64,000 nt of DNA from Prauserella flavalba. GTDB taxonomy: Bacteria; Actinomycetota; Actinomycetes; Mycobacteriales; Pseudonocardiaceae. Position 1 is the first letter of the stretch, and every line of letters begins with the position of its first letter. Position numbers and translations under genes: made by a program. Positions 27,274 to 36,012 of the stretch are shown here, in pieces. Below the pieces are notes generated by a model. The model made no database searches. It worked only from the letters and a program-made list of their open reading frames with translations, and had not been told where the DNA came from. The stretch spans positions 124,001 to 188,000 of the forward strand of contig NZ_MASU01000001.1 of the NCBI RefSeq assembly GCF_003202235.1, in the 5' to 3' direction.

Positions 27274-28437
27274 TCAGAGCCAGGTGCCGAGGCGGCGGAC
27301 GCCCTCCGCGACGTCGGCCTCGGCTCCGGCGAAGGAGAAACGGACGTACCGGCCGCCGTCCACCGGGTCGAAGTCGATGCCGGGCGTGATGGCGACGCCG
27401 GTGTCGGCGAGCAGCCGCTGGCACCAGCTGAGGCTGTCGGCGGTGTGCGCCGACACGTCCACGTACGCGTAGAAGGCGCCGTCGACGGGCGCCACGCGCT
27501 CGAAACCGAGCTCGCGCAGGCCGTCCAGCAGCAGGTCGCGGTTGGACCGGTAGTGCGCGACGTGCCCGTCCAGCTCCGCGTACGACTCCGGCGTGAACGC
27601 GGCGACCGCCGCCTGCTGGGCGAGCGCGGGCGGGCAGATGTTGAAGTTGCCGGTCAGCACGTCGACCGCGCGGTGCAGCCGCTGCGGCACCAGCATCCAG
27701 CCGAGCCGCCAGCCCGTCATCGCGAAGTACTTCGAGAACGAGCCGAGCACCAGCGCCTCACCCGACGTCTGCCACGCGCAGCCGAGCTCGGTCTCGTACG
27801 AGATGCCGTGGTAGATCTCGTCGCTGATCAGCTGCACACCCCGCGACGAGCACCAGCCCGCGATCGCGGCCAGCTCACCGGGTGCCAGGACGGTGCCGGT
27901 GGGGTTGCTGGGGCTCGCGACCACGAGCCCCTTGATCGGGCCCAGCTCGTCGAGCAGCTCGGTGGTGGGCTGGAACCGCGTGTGCTCGTCGGTGGTGAAC
28001 TCCACGACCTCGCAGCCGAGCGCCGAGAGCAGGTTGCGGTAGGCGGGATAGCCGGGCCGCGCCATCGCCACGCGGTCGCCCGCCTCGAACGCCGAGAGGA
28101 ACGACAGCAGGAACCCGCCGGAGGAGCCGGTGGTGACGATGACGTCCTGTGGGCTGACGTCCAGCGAGTACGTGCGCTCGTAGTGCCCGGCGATGGCCTC
28201 GCGCAGCTCGGGGATGCCGAGCTGCACGGTGTAGCCGAGGTCGCCGTCGCGCAGCGCCTTCTCGGCCGCGGCGAGCACGGGCTTCGGCGCGCCCGCCGTG
28301 GGCTGGCCCGCGCACAGTGCGATCACGTCGCCGTGGCTGCGCTGCCGCGCCTGTGCCGCGGAGAGCACCTCCATGACGTGGAACGGCGCCACGTCGGCGC
28401 GCCGCGAGGGGCCGGGGAAGTGTGCGAACTCGACCAT
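27274..28437 (-). CDS. Pyridoxal-phosphate aminotransferase, class I/II
   Basis: 387-residue fold-type I aminotransferase. PLP Lys in GSFSKYFAMTGWRLGW, SNPTGTV (Asn/Pro loop), SDEIYHGISY (Asp/Tyr contacts) and VRFSFAGAE near the C-terminus (substrate-carboxylate Arg). Probably transaminates an amino acid with 2-oxoglutarate; the substrate cannot be read from the sequence. ATG at 28437. Last gene of a minus-strand run with 23-41 base spacings back to the phosphotransferase. Confidence 0.9.
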   Translation of the reverse strand: MVEFAHFPGPSRRADVAPFHVMEVLSAAQARQRSHGDVIALCAGQPTAGAPKPVLAAAEKALRDGDLGYTVQLGIPELREAIAGHYERTYSLDVSPQDVIVTTGSSGGFLLSFLSAFEAGDRVAMARPGYPAYRNLLSALGCEVVEFTTDEHTRFQPTTELLDELGPIKGLVVASPSNPTGTVLAPGELAAIAGWCSSRGVQLISDEIYHGISYETELGCAWQTSGEALVLGSFSKYFAMTGWRLGWMLVPQRLHRAVDVLTGNFNICPPALAQQAAVAAFTPESYAELDGHVAHYRSNRDLLLDGLRELGFERVAPVDGAFYAYVDVSAHTADSLSWCQRLLADTGVAITPGIDFDPVDGGRYVRFSFAGAEADVAEGVRRLGTWL

Positions 28438-28460
28438 GCCGCCGAGGGTAAGGCGGCGCG

Positions 28461-29198
28461 CTACCGGCTCTGCCGGTAGGCCAGCGAGAAGCCGCCGTCG
28501 CGACGGCCGATCGACAGCGACAGCCCGGCAGCGGCCATCAGCAGCAGCACGCCGACGTTCTCGCCCAGCTCCTCGGCGTGGTAGGTCAGCACGTAGACCG
28601 GCCCGCTCTCGCCGCCCGCGATCAGCAGGCCCTGCACCAGTTCCATGCCGAGCGCCGAACCGAGCAGCAGCGCGCAGCCCGCCACGACGAACCACCTCGG
28701 CCTGCCCCGCAGCCTGCTCGCCAGCAGCAACAGCGCCGCCGCCACGAACAGGCCGGCCACCAGACCGGGCAGCAGCCAGTAGAACGGGAAACCGTCGAAC
28801 GTCACCAGCTGCCGCCCGATGCGGTCGAGCCGTTCGTGCAGTTGCGTGTGGTCGTCGAGGGAGAGGGCGGCCAGCAGTGCCGCGCCGCACCACCAGCCCC
28901 ACGACTCGGCCCTCGCGGTTCCACGCGCGAGCGCCGCGGTCACCCCGTACAGGACGGCCGCCACCACCAGCAGGCCCACGCTCCACCACGTCGGCAGGTT
29001 CCCCTCCACGAAGACGTCGAGGTAGAGCTGGATCTCGCCGCGGTCCCTGGTGAGCGGGTGGTGGATCAACGCGGGTACCGCCATGCTCGCCACGTTGAGC
29101 ACCACCGAGACGCCGAGGAGCGCCCACCACACCCGATGCAGCCGCACGGGAGCGAGCGCGGCGAGATCTCTGCTGGTCACGTCTGTCACGGCGGCCAT
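28461..29198 (-). CDS. Polytopic membrane protein of unknown function
   Basis: 245 residues, about seven hydrophobic helices. A conserved-looking acidic loop LSLDDHTQLHERLDRIG between helices and ESGPVYVLTYHAEELGENVGVLL near the end hold Asp, His and Glu residues in or near the membrane, a pattern seen in membrane hydrolases and metal-dependent membrane proteins. I do not recognise the family. Basic C-terminus. Co-directional with the aminotransferase and the secreted repeat protein. Confidence 0.75.
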   Translation of the reverse strand: MAAVTDVTSRDLAALAPVRLHRVWWALLGVSVVLNVASMAVPALIHHPLTRDRGEIQLYLDVFVEGNLPTWWSVGLLVVAAVLYGVTAALARGTARAESWGWWCGAALLAALSLDDHTQLHERLDRIGRQLVTFDGFPFYWLLPGLVAGLFVAAALLLLASRLRGRPRWFVVAGCALLLGSALGMELVQGLLIAGGESGPVYVLTYHAEELGENVGVLLLMAAAGLSLSIGRRDGGFSLAYRQSR

Positions 29199-29239
29199 CC
29201 CTTTTGAGAAGAATGCGCGATTCTAACCGGATGCCCGGC

Positions 29240-29611
29240 TCAGTTGGCGGTGTCCGCGCTGTTCGGCGTCGGCGTGGCGGCCGTGTCGGGCGTGGCGGGC
29301 GTCGCTGGGGTCTTCGGCGTGTTCGCGGTGTTTGCCGTGTCCGCCGTGTTGGGGGTGTTGGCCGTGTTGGCGGTGTTGGTGTCGCGGTCGGCGGGCGAGT
29401 CGACGGCGGAGGCGGCAGGCGAGTCGGCCGACTCTGGCGAGTCGTCACCCGCCTGCTGCTGGGCGTGGTCGACGAGCTGCACCTGCGCGGGCACCTGCTG
29501 GTCGTTGAGCTCCACGTCGGCAGACGCGGTGCCCACGGCCACCAGACCGCCCACCCCGAGCACCGTCGCGGTGGCCGCCACCACGAACCAGGGACGCCTG
29601 TTCTCAGCCAT
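29240..29611 (-). CDS. Secreted low-complexity protein with NT[A/P] repeats
   Basis: 123 residues. The N-terminal signal peptide (about 1-31; VVAATATVLGVGGLVAVGTASA) indicates export; a Gln/Val-rich stretch follows and residues 78-123 are nearly all Asn, Thr, Ala and Pro in repeats such as NTANTANTPNTADT, with no globular fold expected. Possibly a wall-associated spacer, but the function is unknown. 33 bases after the phosphotransferase gene and 41 before the membrane protein. Confidence 0.75.
   Translation of the reverse strand: MAENRRPWFVVAATATVLGVGGLVAVGTASADVELNDQQVPAQVQLVDHAQQQAGDDSPESADSPAASAVDSPADRDTNTANTANTPNTADTANTANTPKTPATPATPDTAATPTPNSADTAN
29243..29380. repeat. Short tandem repeat inside the secreted protein gene
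   Basis: Degenerate tandem array built on gtgttsgcs units (3 codons, Asn-Thr-Ala/Pro on the minus strand), coding residues 78-123 of the secreted protein. Likely variable in copy number by slippage; units are diverged enough that the array is not freshly expanded. Confidence 0.7.
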
Positions 29612-29644
29612 GATCGTTGTCCTTTCCTCGTTACCTTCGGTTTC

Positions 29645-30817
29645 TCACGCGGCGAGCAGGTGCCCGCCGGTCAGCCAGCGCCGGGCGAGGTCGAGCCGCC
29701 GCGCGACCTCGGTGCGCCAGTTCGGTTCCTGCACCCGGTGGGAGCCGGTGGCCAGCGACAGCACCACCGCGGCGACCCGGGTACGCAGGAGGTCGGTGTC
29801 CAGGTGCCTGCCGAACTCACGCAGGCAGTCCGAGGCGAACGCCTCGATCACCGCGGCGCGGTCCGGTCGCACCTGAGCGAGCACGGCGAGGTGCCCGAGC
29901 AGGCAGGCGGGGTCGTCGTAGCGGTCGCCCGCCCCAGCCGTGTCGATGTCGAGCAGCCCGCTGATCTCGCCGTCGCGCACGAGCAGCTGGCTCTCGTAGA
30001 AGTCGCCGTGCACGGCGACGGGCGGTTCCCCGGAGGGCACCACCGCGTCGGCGATCGCGCGCGCCGAGGGACCCGCCTCGGGCAGCACCGCGGCCACCAC
30101 GTCGGCGTAGTGCCCGGCCTGCTCGCCCCAGCCTGGGCGGGCGGGGCGCTCGGCGAGCGCGGCGGGCAGCGAGTGGAGGACGTCGACGATCCGCGCGGGG
30201 TCGAGCTTCACGGTCTCCCCGCTCAGCAGCAGCTGCCGCAGCGAACGCCCCGGAAGGCCCGCGAGCACGAGCAGCCCGTCGCCGGTCCAGCCGAGGCTCT
30301 GCGGCACGCGCGTGCCCTCCGCCGCGCGATGGAGCCGGTGCAGGTCTTCGACCTTGTGCGGCCGCAGCACCTTCACGAACAGGCTCGTCCGCCCGGTCCG
30401 CACCTCCACCACCGCCCGGCGGCACGGGCGGTAGGCCCGCACGCGCAGGCTCACCTGGCCGTCACCGAGACCGAGCCGCTCGACGAGCGAGCCCATCCGC
30501 TTCGCGTCGCACGCGGCGGCCAGGCCCGGCAGCGCGGGGTCGTGAGGGAAGCGCCAGACGCCGATCTCGCGCACGCCGTCGGACATCCGCAGGGCCGCCG
30601 ACGCGTGCCTGGAGTCGGTGGCGCCGAGAGTCTCGGTGCTCTGCCCGCCGTCGGCCCACTCGACGTCCACATGCGCCGCGACCGTCGTGGCGCCCGAGGG
30701 CTGCATGTCGAGGTGCGTGGTGCGCCAGCCGAGCATCCGGCCGCCCGCGACCTCGACGGCCGAGGCCCACAGGAGGTCCAGGTCCGCCCTGCCGGGTGTC
30801 CACCGCGTTTCGCTCAT
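29645..30817 (-). CDS. Phosphotransferase (APH/choline-kinase fold)
   Basis: 390 residues. The C-terminal half has the aminoglycoside-phosphotransferase/kinase catalytic loop VHGDFYESQLLV and the metal Asp in GLLDIDTAGAGDRYDDPA. N-loop RTSLFVKVLRPHK has the ATP Lys. The N-terminal about 130 residues form an extra domain. Similar proteins phosphorylate sugars or aminoglycosides; this one's substrate is unknown. ATG at 30817. Divergent from the AraC gene (gap 108 bases). Confidence 0.85.
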   Translation of the reverse strand: MSETRWTPGRADLDLLWASAVEVAGGRMLGWRTTHLDMQPSGATTVAAHVDVEWADGGQSTETLGATDSRHASAALRMSDGVREIGVWRFPHDPALPGLAAACDAKRMGSLVERLGLGDGQVSLRVRAYRPCRRAVVEVRTGRTSLFVKVLRPHKVEDLHRLHRAAEGTRVPQSLGWTGDGLLVLAGLPGRSLRQLLLSGETVKLDPARIVDVLHSLPAALAERPARPGWGEQAGHYADVVAAVLPEAGPSARAIADAVVPSGEPPVAVHGDFYESQLLVRDGEISGLLDIDTAGAGDRYDDPACLLGHLAVLAQVRPDRAAVIEAFASDCLREFGRHLDTDLLRTRVAAVVLSLATGSHRVQEPNWRTEVARRLDLARRWLTGGHLLAA

Positions 30818-30925
30818 GGACTTCACGATGCCGACGCACCGTGAATCCGATCTGAGTCGCACATTAAGGGCTTTTCATGAAAGGAGGAGTTGGGCCCTCC
30901 CGATGGACGTGGCACGATTTCGCAG

Positions 30926-31354
30926 GTGAGCAGTAGTCCGAACACGGAGCAGCACCTGCGCGACCTCACGCTCCTGCGCCGCGTGCGCGACCGGATCGAC
31001 CGCGAGTACGCCCAGCCGCTGGACGTGGAGGCCCTCGCTCGCGGCGTGCACATGTCGGCGGGGCACCTGAGCCGCGCGTTCCGGCGCGCCTACGGCGAAT
31101 CGCCGTACTCCTACCTGATGACGCGGCGCATCGAACGCGCGATGGCCCTGCTGCGCCGGGGCGATCTCAGCGTCACCGACGTGTGCTTCACGGTCGGCTG
31201 CTCGTCACTGGGCACGTTCAGTACGCGCTTCACCGAGCTGGTGGGAATGCCGCCCAGCACCTACCGCCGGCAGGCCCAGGTGACGGCGGGGATCCCGTCC
31301 TGCGTGGCCAAGCAGGTGACGAGGCCGATCAGGAACCGCGCGCCGGTTACCTAG
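30926..31354 (+). CDS. AraC-family transcriptional regulator (DNA-binding domain only)
   Basis: 142 residues, almost entirely the two helix-turn-helices of AraC (about 25-125: MSAGHLSRAFRRAYGESPYS and VGCSSLGTFSTRFTELVGMP). No N-terminal sensor domain is present. GTG start at 30926; a strong AAGGAGG at 30881-30887 precedes a small upstream frame (ATG at 30903, MDVARFRR) whose TGA overlaps this GTG, so translation may be coupled. Its TAG stop shares CTAG at 31351-31354 with the convergent ESX gene, leaving no intergenic DNA. Confidence 0.82.
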   Translation: MSSSPNTEQHLRDLTLLRRVRDRIDREYAQPLDVEALARGVHMSAGHLSRAFRRAYGESPYSYLMTRRIERAMALLRRGDLSVTDVCFTVGCSSLGTFSTRFTELVGMPPSTYRRQAQVTAGIPSCVAKQVTRPIRNRAPVT

Positions 31355-32484
31355 TAACCCTGGTAGCCACCGCCGCTGGCCATCGAGGCCAGTCCGGGGT
31401 GGCCTTCGAAACCGCCGTAGCGGTCGAAGGTGTAGCGAACCCCGGCGATGATGTTGTCCACCGGGTTGTAGATGTCGTCGTGGCCCGGCAGCTTGTACGC
31501 CTCGAACGTCGGGTCGATGCACTGCATGAGGCCCTTGGACGGGGTGCCCTTGGCGGCGTTGGAGTCCCAGTTGTTGATGGCGTGCGGGTCGCCACCGGAC
31601 TCCTTCTCGATGATCGTCCAGATCTCGTCGATGTTCTCTTCGGTCACCGGAATGCCGTTGGCCTGGAGGATCTTGATGGCCTCGCGGATCCACTGGTCGA
31701 CGTTGCCTGGCGGGGGTCCGCTGGTGGGCGGGCCTCCGCTCGGGCCGAGCCCGCCGCCGCCGGAGGCGCCCCCTCCGGAGCTGCCACCGCCACCGGAGCC
31801 GCCTCCACCGGAGCCGTCGCTGATACCGCCGGTGGCCTGTACCTGTGAACCGGACGAACCCGGCGGCGGCACGGAGGCGAACCCTCCGTCCACGTCGGTC
31901 TTCATGAGCTCCTGTGCCCTGCTGATGGCCTGATTGGACTGGGCGAGCAGCTCGTCGATGCGCGTCGCGGCGTCGGAGGCCGTGCGCTTGTTCTGCTCGT
32001 CGGTGGTCTGGAGGATCTCCTCCGCGGTGGGCGACGGCGCCGCGTCGCGCTCACCGTTCTGGAACTCCTGCATCGCGCTGCGCGCGGCCTGGATCCGGCC
32101 CTCCGCCTCGTTGTTGCGGTTGTCGATGGCCGTGCGCGCGTCTTCCTTGGTGCTCTGGATCTGCCGCTTGAGGTTGGACAGCGTCTCCTGCAGCGACGTC
32201 AGCTCCCGCGCCACCTCGTCGAGCTTGTCCTTGACCTTGTTGCCCGCCGCGGCGACCTTGGCGACGTAGTCGAAGAACGCGTCGGCGGCGGGGCCGTCCC
32301 AGACGCCACCGTCCTGCAGCGGCGCCGCGGCGCTCGTGAGCCCGGCGGTGTGGTCGCCCGCGTTGCGCGACGCCTCGTCGAACTGCCGGGCGACCTCCTG
32401 GATCTCCCCGGGGTTGACCTTGTCGACCCTCGCGGCCCGAGTCTCCACATCGGACCAGTTGGCAGGAATGCCCGCGCCGGCCAT
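31351..32484 (-). CDS. WXG-type N-terminus fused to a lytic transglycosylase domain
   Basis: 377 residues. The first about 200 form a helical hairpin typical of ESX substrates, with a WDG turn (GGVWDGPAADAFFDYV, about residue 60-75) and long coiled coils. A Gly/Ser/Pro-rich linker (about 205-255) leads to a C-terminal lysozyme-like SLT domain: IEKESGGDPHAINN with the catalytic Glu, KGLMQCIDPTFEAY and NPVDNIIAGVRY. So it is likely exported by a type VII system and cuts peptidoglycan. ATG overlaps the preceding stop by one base (TGATG at 32484). Confidence 0.85.
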   Translation of the reverse strand: MAGAGIPANWSDVETRAARVDKVNPGEIQEVARQFDEASRNAGDHTAGLTSAAAPLQDGGVWDGPAADAFFDYVAKVAAAGNKVKDKLDEVARELTSLQETLSNLKRQIQSTKEDARTAIDNRNNEAEGRIQAARSAMQEFQNGERDAAPSPTAEEILQTTDEQNKRTASDAATRIDELLAQSNQAISRAQELMKTDVDGGFASVPPPGSSGSQVQATGGISDGSGGGGSGGGGSSGGGASGGGGLGPSGGPPTSGPPPGNVDQWIREAIKILQANGIPVTEENIDEIWTIIEKESGGDPHAINNWDSNAAKGTPSKGLMQCIDPTFEAYKLPGHDDIYNPVDNIIAGVRYTFDRYGGFEGHPGLASMASGGGYQGY

Positions 32485-32795
32485 CAGACCTCCCTGACGG
32501 TGAGGTTGTCCGCCGCGGTCGCGTCGGCCTCGCCCATCGCGGCGACGGCGTCACGCAGCGCGGTGCTCGCCGCCGTCATGAGCCCGGCGGCGGTTTCGAA
32601 CTCGCTCTGCATGCCGGAGGTGAACGAGCCGAGCGTGCCCGAGACCTTGTCGGGGTTCTCGGGGTCCTCGACGTCCCCGAACGGGCTCTCGCCCTCGACA
32701 CCCTTCATCTTGGCCTTGGACGAGCGGAACTCCTCGGCCAGCCGGTCGAGGCTGCCCGCGGTGATGTTCATCGACTCGGCGTCGTAAACAGGCAC
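32484..32795 (-). CDS. WXG100-like small ESX protein
   Basis: 103-residue all-helical protein with the WXG100 length and a hairpin around LGSFTSGMQSEF, but the central Trp-x-Gly is not kept. It is directly upstream of the WXG-SLT protein (stop/start overlap). It may be its partner, secreted as a dimer or acting as a chaperone-like escort. Start ATG at 32795. Confidence 0.75.
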   Translation of the reverse strand: MPVYDAESMNITAGSLDRLAEEFRSSKAKMKGVEGESPFGDVEDPENPDKVSGTLGSFTSGMQSEFETAAGLMTAASTALRDAVAAMGEADATAADNLTVREV

Positions 32796-32916
32796 GGCTG
32801 CGTCATCTCCCCTTCACACACCCGATCTGTGTCCGCCGGTTCGACGCGTCGATCCCCACGGCGGTTCCGCTCAACCCTACGATGCCGCACCGGTTTTCGC
32901 GCGAGCTTCGGCCGGG

Positions 32917-33702
32917 TCAGACCTCGCCGAGCAGCTCCCAGATCCGGCCTGCGAGCAGCGAATTGTCCGCCGGTGTCACGGTTGCCCAGTTCCGCCCGTC
33001 GCGCTCGGGCCGCACCTGGAAGAGGTAGCGCCCCGCGTCGGTGTCGTAGAAGGCGATCACGCGCTCGGCCCTGCTGATCCGCCCGTCCCGGCCGTGGCGT
33101 TGCGCGCCGAACTGACCGCGCGCGGCCATGCCCATCATCATCCCGGCGAGCTCCTGCGCCTGCCACAGCTCGACGCCCCGGTCCTCCAGCGCGGTCACCA
33201 TCGCCTTCGCGTCGCCGCGGGCGTCGGCGTCGGCGGCCACCAGCACCTCGTGCGGCAGGCTCACCGAGCGGCCCACTCCGGGGCCCAGCTCACCGGCCAC
33301 CGACACGGCGGCCTCGGGCAGGGTCGCGTCGGACGCCGGGATCAGCCACACCTCGTCGCCGTCGACCACCCCCAGCAGCGCCTGGCCGCCGGTGCTCACG
33401 GCGAGCCCCGAGATCTGCCGGTCGGCCCACACCCACAGGTCGATGCTCACCTTCGGCTGCACTAAGAGGTTCAGCATGTCCACAACGTCGGGGGACGCCT
33501 TGTGCCCCCTGGCGAGGCGTCGCCGCGCGAGCGACTCCCACGCCTGCTCGACCAGCGCGGCCCGCTCGGTGTGGGTGACGCCGGGGCTCGGGACGTCCAG
33601 CGCGACATGCCGCCGCGGCAGGCGCTCGGCCTCCCAGAGCATGTCGAACTCCAGCGCGGACAGCACCACGCTGCCATTGCCACCGCCGTCGGGTGTGCTC
33701 AC
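32917..33702 (-). CDS. EspG-family ESX secretion chaperone
   Basis: 261 residues. Fold pattern and motifs (SALEFDMLWEAERLPRRHVAL near the N-terminus; RYLFQVRPERDGRNWATVTPAD at the C-terminus) match EspG, the cytosolic chaperone that binds PE-PPE heterodimers and hands them to type VII secretion. GTG at 33702 overlaps the stop of the PPE-like gene (GTGA). One rare TTA Leu codon (33463-33465). 121 bases before the WXG100-like gene. Confidence 0.82.
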   Translation of the reverse strand: MSTPDGGGNGSVVLSALEFDMLWEAERLPRRHVALDVPSPGVTHTERAALVEQAWESLARRRLARGHKASPDVVDMLNLLVQPKVSIDLWVWADRQISGLAVSTGGQALLGVVDGDEVWLIPASDATLPEAAVSVAGELGPGVGRSVSLPHEVLVAADADARGDAKAMVTALEDRGVELWQAQELAGMMMGMAARGQFGAQRHGRDGRISRAERVIAFYDTDAGRYLFQVRPERDGRNWATVTPADNSLLAGRIWELLGEV

Positions 33703-35414
33703 CGGCGCCCGTCCGCGTCGTCGCCGATGACGTCGGGTGAGACCATGCGCTGGTCGGTGAACAGGTCCTGGTCGTCGACGCCGTAGCGCCGCACGTGCGA
33801 GGCGTCCTCCTCGCCGTCCTGCGGCGCCGCCTTCTCCAGGTAGCCGCCGCGCTGCTTCTCCGAGCGCGGGCTGAGGCGCTCGGAGTTGCGCTGCGCCCGC
33901 TCCTCTTCCTCGGGCAGGTCGCCGATCGCGAGCTGGTGCGGCGAGCGCGTGGCGCCGGGTGCGCTGCGGCCGACTCCTCTGCCCTTGCGGTCGTTGTCGC
34001 CGCTCAACGCGCCCGCGACGCCACCCGCACCGAGGGCCGCCGCACCGGCGCCGAGGTCGTTGAGCGACGCGCCGCCGCGCGGGGTGCCGGTGAAGCCGCC
34101 GCTGCTGACCGTTCCGGCCGGGGTACCGGGCTGGGGCGCCGCGCCGAAGGACTTGCCCTTCGCGAGCGGCTGGTCGTCGGAACCACCGGCGCCGGGCGTG
34201 GCCGGCTTGCCGACGACGCCGCCCGCGGCCGCCGCGGGCGGCGGGACGTTCGCGCCGGGCCCGCCGGTGGCGGGGGTGCCGCCCGAAACCGGCGAGCCGC
34301 CCGGGACGGGAGCGCCGGGCACGCCGGGCGCTCCGCCGACCCTGGGCGGAACGGCAGTGCCCGTGCCGGGCGGCACGGCGCCGGGGGACTTGGTGCCGAC
34401 CACGCCGGTCGCGGGTGGAACGGTGCCGGTCGATCCGGGCACGCCCGTTGGTTGCCCGCCCGGCGTGGGCGGTGTGCTCGTGCTCGGCGGCAGTGGACCG
34501 GTGCCGCTCTGGTGCTGCTGGGGCTGCCGCGTGCCGCCGAGGTACCCGGTGGCCGAAGGCGTCGGCGCCGGGCTCACCGGTGCGCTGCTCGCCGTCGTCG
34601 ACTGCGGAACGGGACGCGGGGCGGAGCCGCCGCTGCCGGTGCTGCGCGCGGGCGGGGCCTGCGCGGCGATGCCGTAGGCGGGCGTGGGCGCGTTGGCGGC
34701 GATCCCACCGCTCGACACCGGTGCTCCCGCGAGCGGAGGCGGCGCCGGGGCGTTGACCCCGACCGCGCCGGCCGCGACCGTGACGTCGCCGGGGCCGCCG
34801 CCCGCGTCGATCTCGCCAGGCAGCCTCGGCCCGGTGTCGGCGTGCACAGCCTGCGGCGAGTCGAGCGACGGCGTGTACGAGAGGTACTCGCCGCTGTCCT
34901 TGGCGTAGGCGTTGAGCGCCTCCAGCGCCTGCTGGCGGGCTTCCCTCGCCTGCGCGACCTTGCGGGCGTTGTCGGTCTCGAAGCCGAGCAGGCTGCCGAT
35001 CGAGTCGAACAGGCCGTAGCCGCCGGCCTGCCGCAGCGTCTCGGAGTCGGGGAGCTTGTGCAGGGTGCGGTTGAACGCCTCGCCCTGCGCGAAGATCTGC
35101 TTCGCCGAGTGGTTGACCCGATCTCCCGCCTGTGCGGAGAAGTCGGCGTTGCGCGCCACGGCGGCACCGGCCTGTGTCGCGGCGGCGCTCTGCCATTCGA
35201 CGCCGAGCTTGCCGAGTTCGGTGCGCAGCGTCTGGTCGGTCTCCGCGAGCGCCTCGCCGACGGCCTTGAGCGCCTCGACGGCGTCGCTGATGCCGCTGAT
35301 GCCGGGGCCGGAGCGGAACCGGTCGATCTCGTCGGCCAGCATGTTGTCGGTGTAGCCGTCGAAACGGTGGTCGCCGATCTTCTTGACGAGCACCGAGATG
35401 TCGAGGTTGTCCAT
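33699..35414 (-). CDS. PPE-like ESX substrate with long Pro/Gly-rich C-terminus
   Basis: 571 residues. The N-terminal about 180 are helical (GISGISDAVEALKAVGEALAETDQTLRTELGKLGVEWQSAAATQAG; the WQSAAA turn resembles the WxSxAA of PPE/WXG hairpins). Residues about 200-440 are low-complexity Pro, Gly, Thr and Ala, and the end (about 480-571) is charged (LPEEEERAQRNSERLSP). The EspG-like gene follows with an overlap and a PE-like gene lies upstream, which suggests a PE-PPE-EspG set. No classical PPE N-terminal Pro-Pro-Glu. Confidence 0.75.
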   Translation of the reverse strand: MDNLDISVLVKKIGDHRFDGYTDNMLADEIDRFRSGPGISGISDAVEALKAVGEALAETDQTLRTELGKLGVEWQSAAATQAGAAVARNADFSAQAGDRVNHSAKQIFAQGEAFNRTLHKLPDSETLRQAGGYGLFDSIGSLLGFETDNARKVAQAREARQQALEALNAYAKDSGEYLSYTPSLDSPQAVHADTGPRLPGEIDAGGGPGDVTVAAGAVGVNAPAPPPLAGAPVSSGGIAANAPTPAYGIAAQAPPARSTGSGGSAPRPVPQSTTASSAPVSPAPTPSATGYLGGTRQPQQHQSGTGPLPPSTSTPPTPGGQPTGVPGSTGTVPPATGVVGTKSPGAVPPGTGTAVPPRVGGAPGVPGAPVPGGSPVSGGTPATGGPGANVPPPAAAAGGVVGKPATPGAGGSDDQPLAKGKSFGAAPQPGTPAGTVSSGGFTGTPRGGASLNDLGAGAAALGAGGVAGALSGDNDRKGRGVGRSAPGATRSPHQLAIGDLPEEEERAQRNSERLSPRSEKQRGGYLEKAAPQDGEEDASHVRRYGVDDQDLFTDQRMVSPDVIGDDADGRR

Positions 35415-35424
35415 TGCCGGGTCC

Positions 35425-36012
35425 TTACCTCGTGGCCTGCAACGTCTGGACGGCGAGCGTGGCGGCCTGTGCGGCCAGGTCACACATCCGCGCCTGGGTG
35501 AACTCGCTCGGATCGGTGGGGTAGAGCTGCGTGCGCAGAATCTGGCCCTTCGCCACGCCGACGAGCGTCTCGCAGTCGCTCGGGCTCGAACCGTCCGCGT
35601 AGTGCGTGAGCGCGGGGAAGCCCTCGACGTCGGTCCGCTCGGTGATCATGCTGTTGTTCTCGCGCTCGCCGTCCACCCACTGCTGCAGGTCGGCGTCCGT
35701 GATCGCCTCGACGTAGAAGCTGTAGTACGGCGCCGTGAGGTCAACGTCGAGCGAGCACGTCGGCCCGTCGCGGCCCTCCGGGTCCGTACGGGGTTCGCTG
35801 TTGACCTTCAGCTGGTCGAGCTGGGCTTCGGTGAACAGGGCGCACGGGTCGACTCCGGCGAGTGACAGTTCGGCGGGGCGCTGCGAGGAGGACCCGGACG
35901 GCGTGACCGTGCCGATCGCGCTGGCCTCGCCGTCGCGCGGGCTCGTGCAGCCCGCGAGCACGAGCGCGGCGAGCACGCCGCCCAGCGCCAGGAGGCTAGG
36001 CCGGGTAGACAC
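35425..36012 (-). CDS. DUF3558 lipoprotein
   Basis: 195 residues. Signal peptide with lipobox VLAGC (Cys about 22), then the DUF3558 domain typical of Pseudonocardiales and mycobacterial outer-surface lipoproteins: DPCALFTEAQLDQL and the paired Cys at GPTCSLDV and PSDCETLVG and ARMCDLAAQ. Its 3' end is 11 bases before the PPE-like gene, and its GTG start lies within the end of the PE-like gene (17-base overlap). Confidence 0.85.
   Translation of the reverse strand: MSTRPSLLALGGVLAALVLAGCTSPRDGEASAIGTVTPSGSSSQRPAELSLAGVDPCALFTEAQLDQLKVNSEPRTDPEGRDGPTCSLDVDLTAPYYSFYVEAITDADLQQWVDGERENNSMITERTDVEGFPALTHYADGSSPSDCETLVGVAKGQILRTQLYPTDPSEFTQARMCDLAAQAATLAVQTLQATR

Noticed and set aside
29243-29380. 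CRISPR-like array
   Set aside because: Units are 9 bases with no spacers and are in frame in a protein with a signal peptide.
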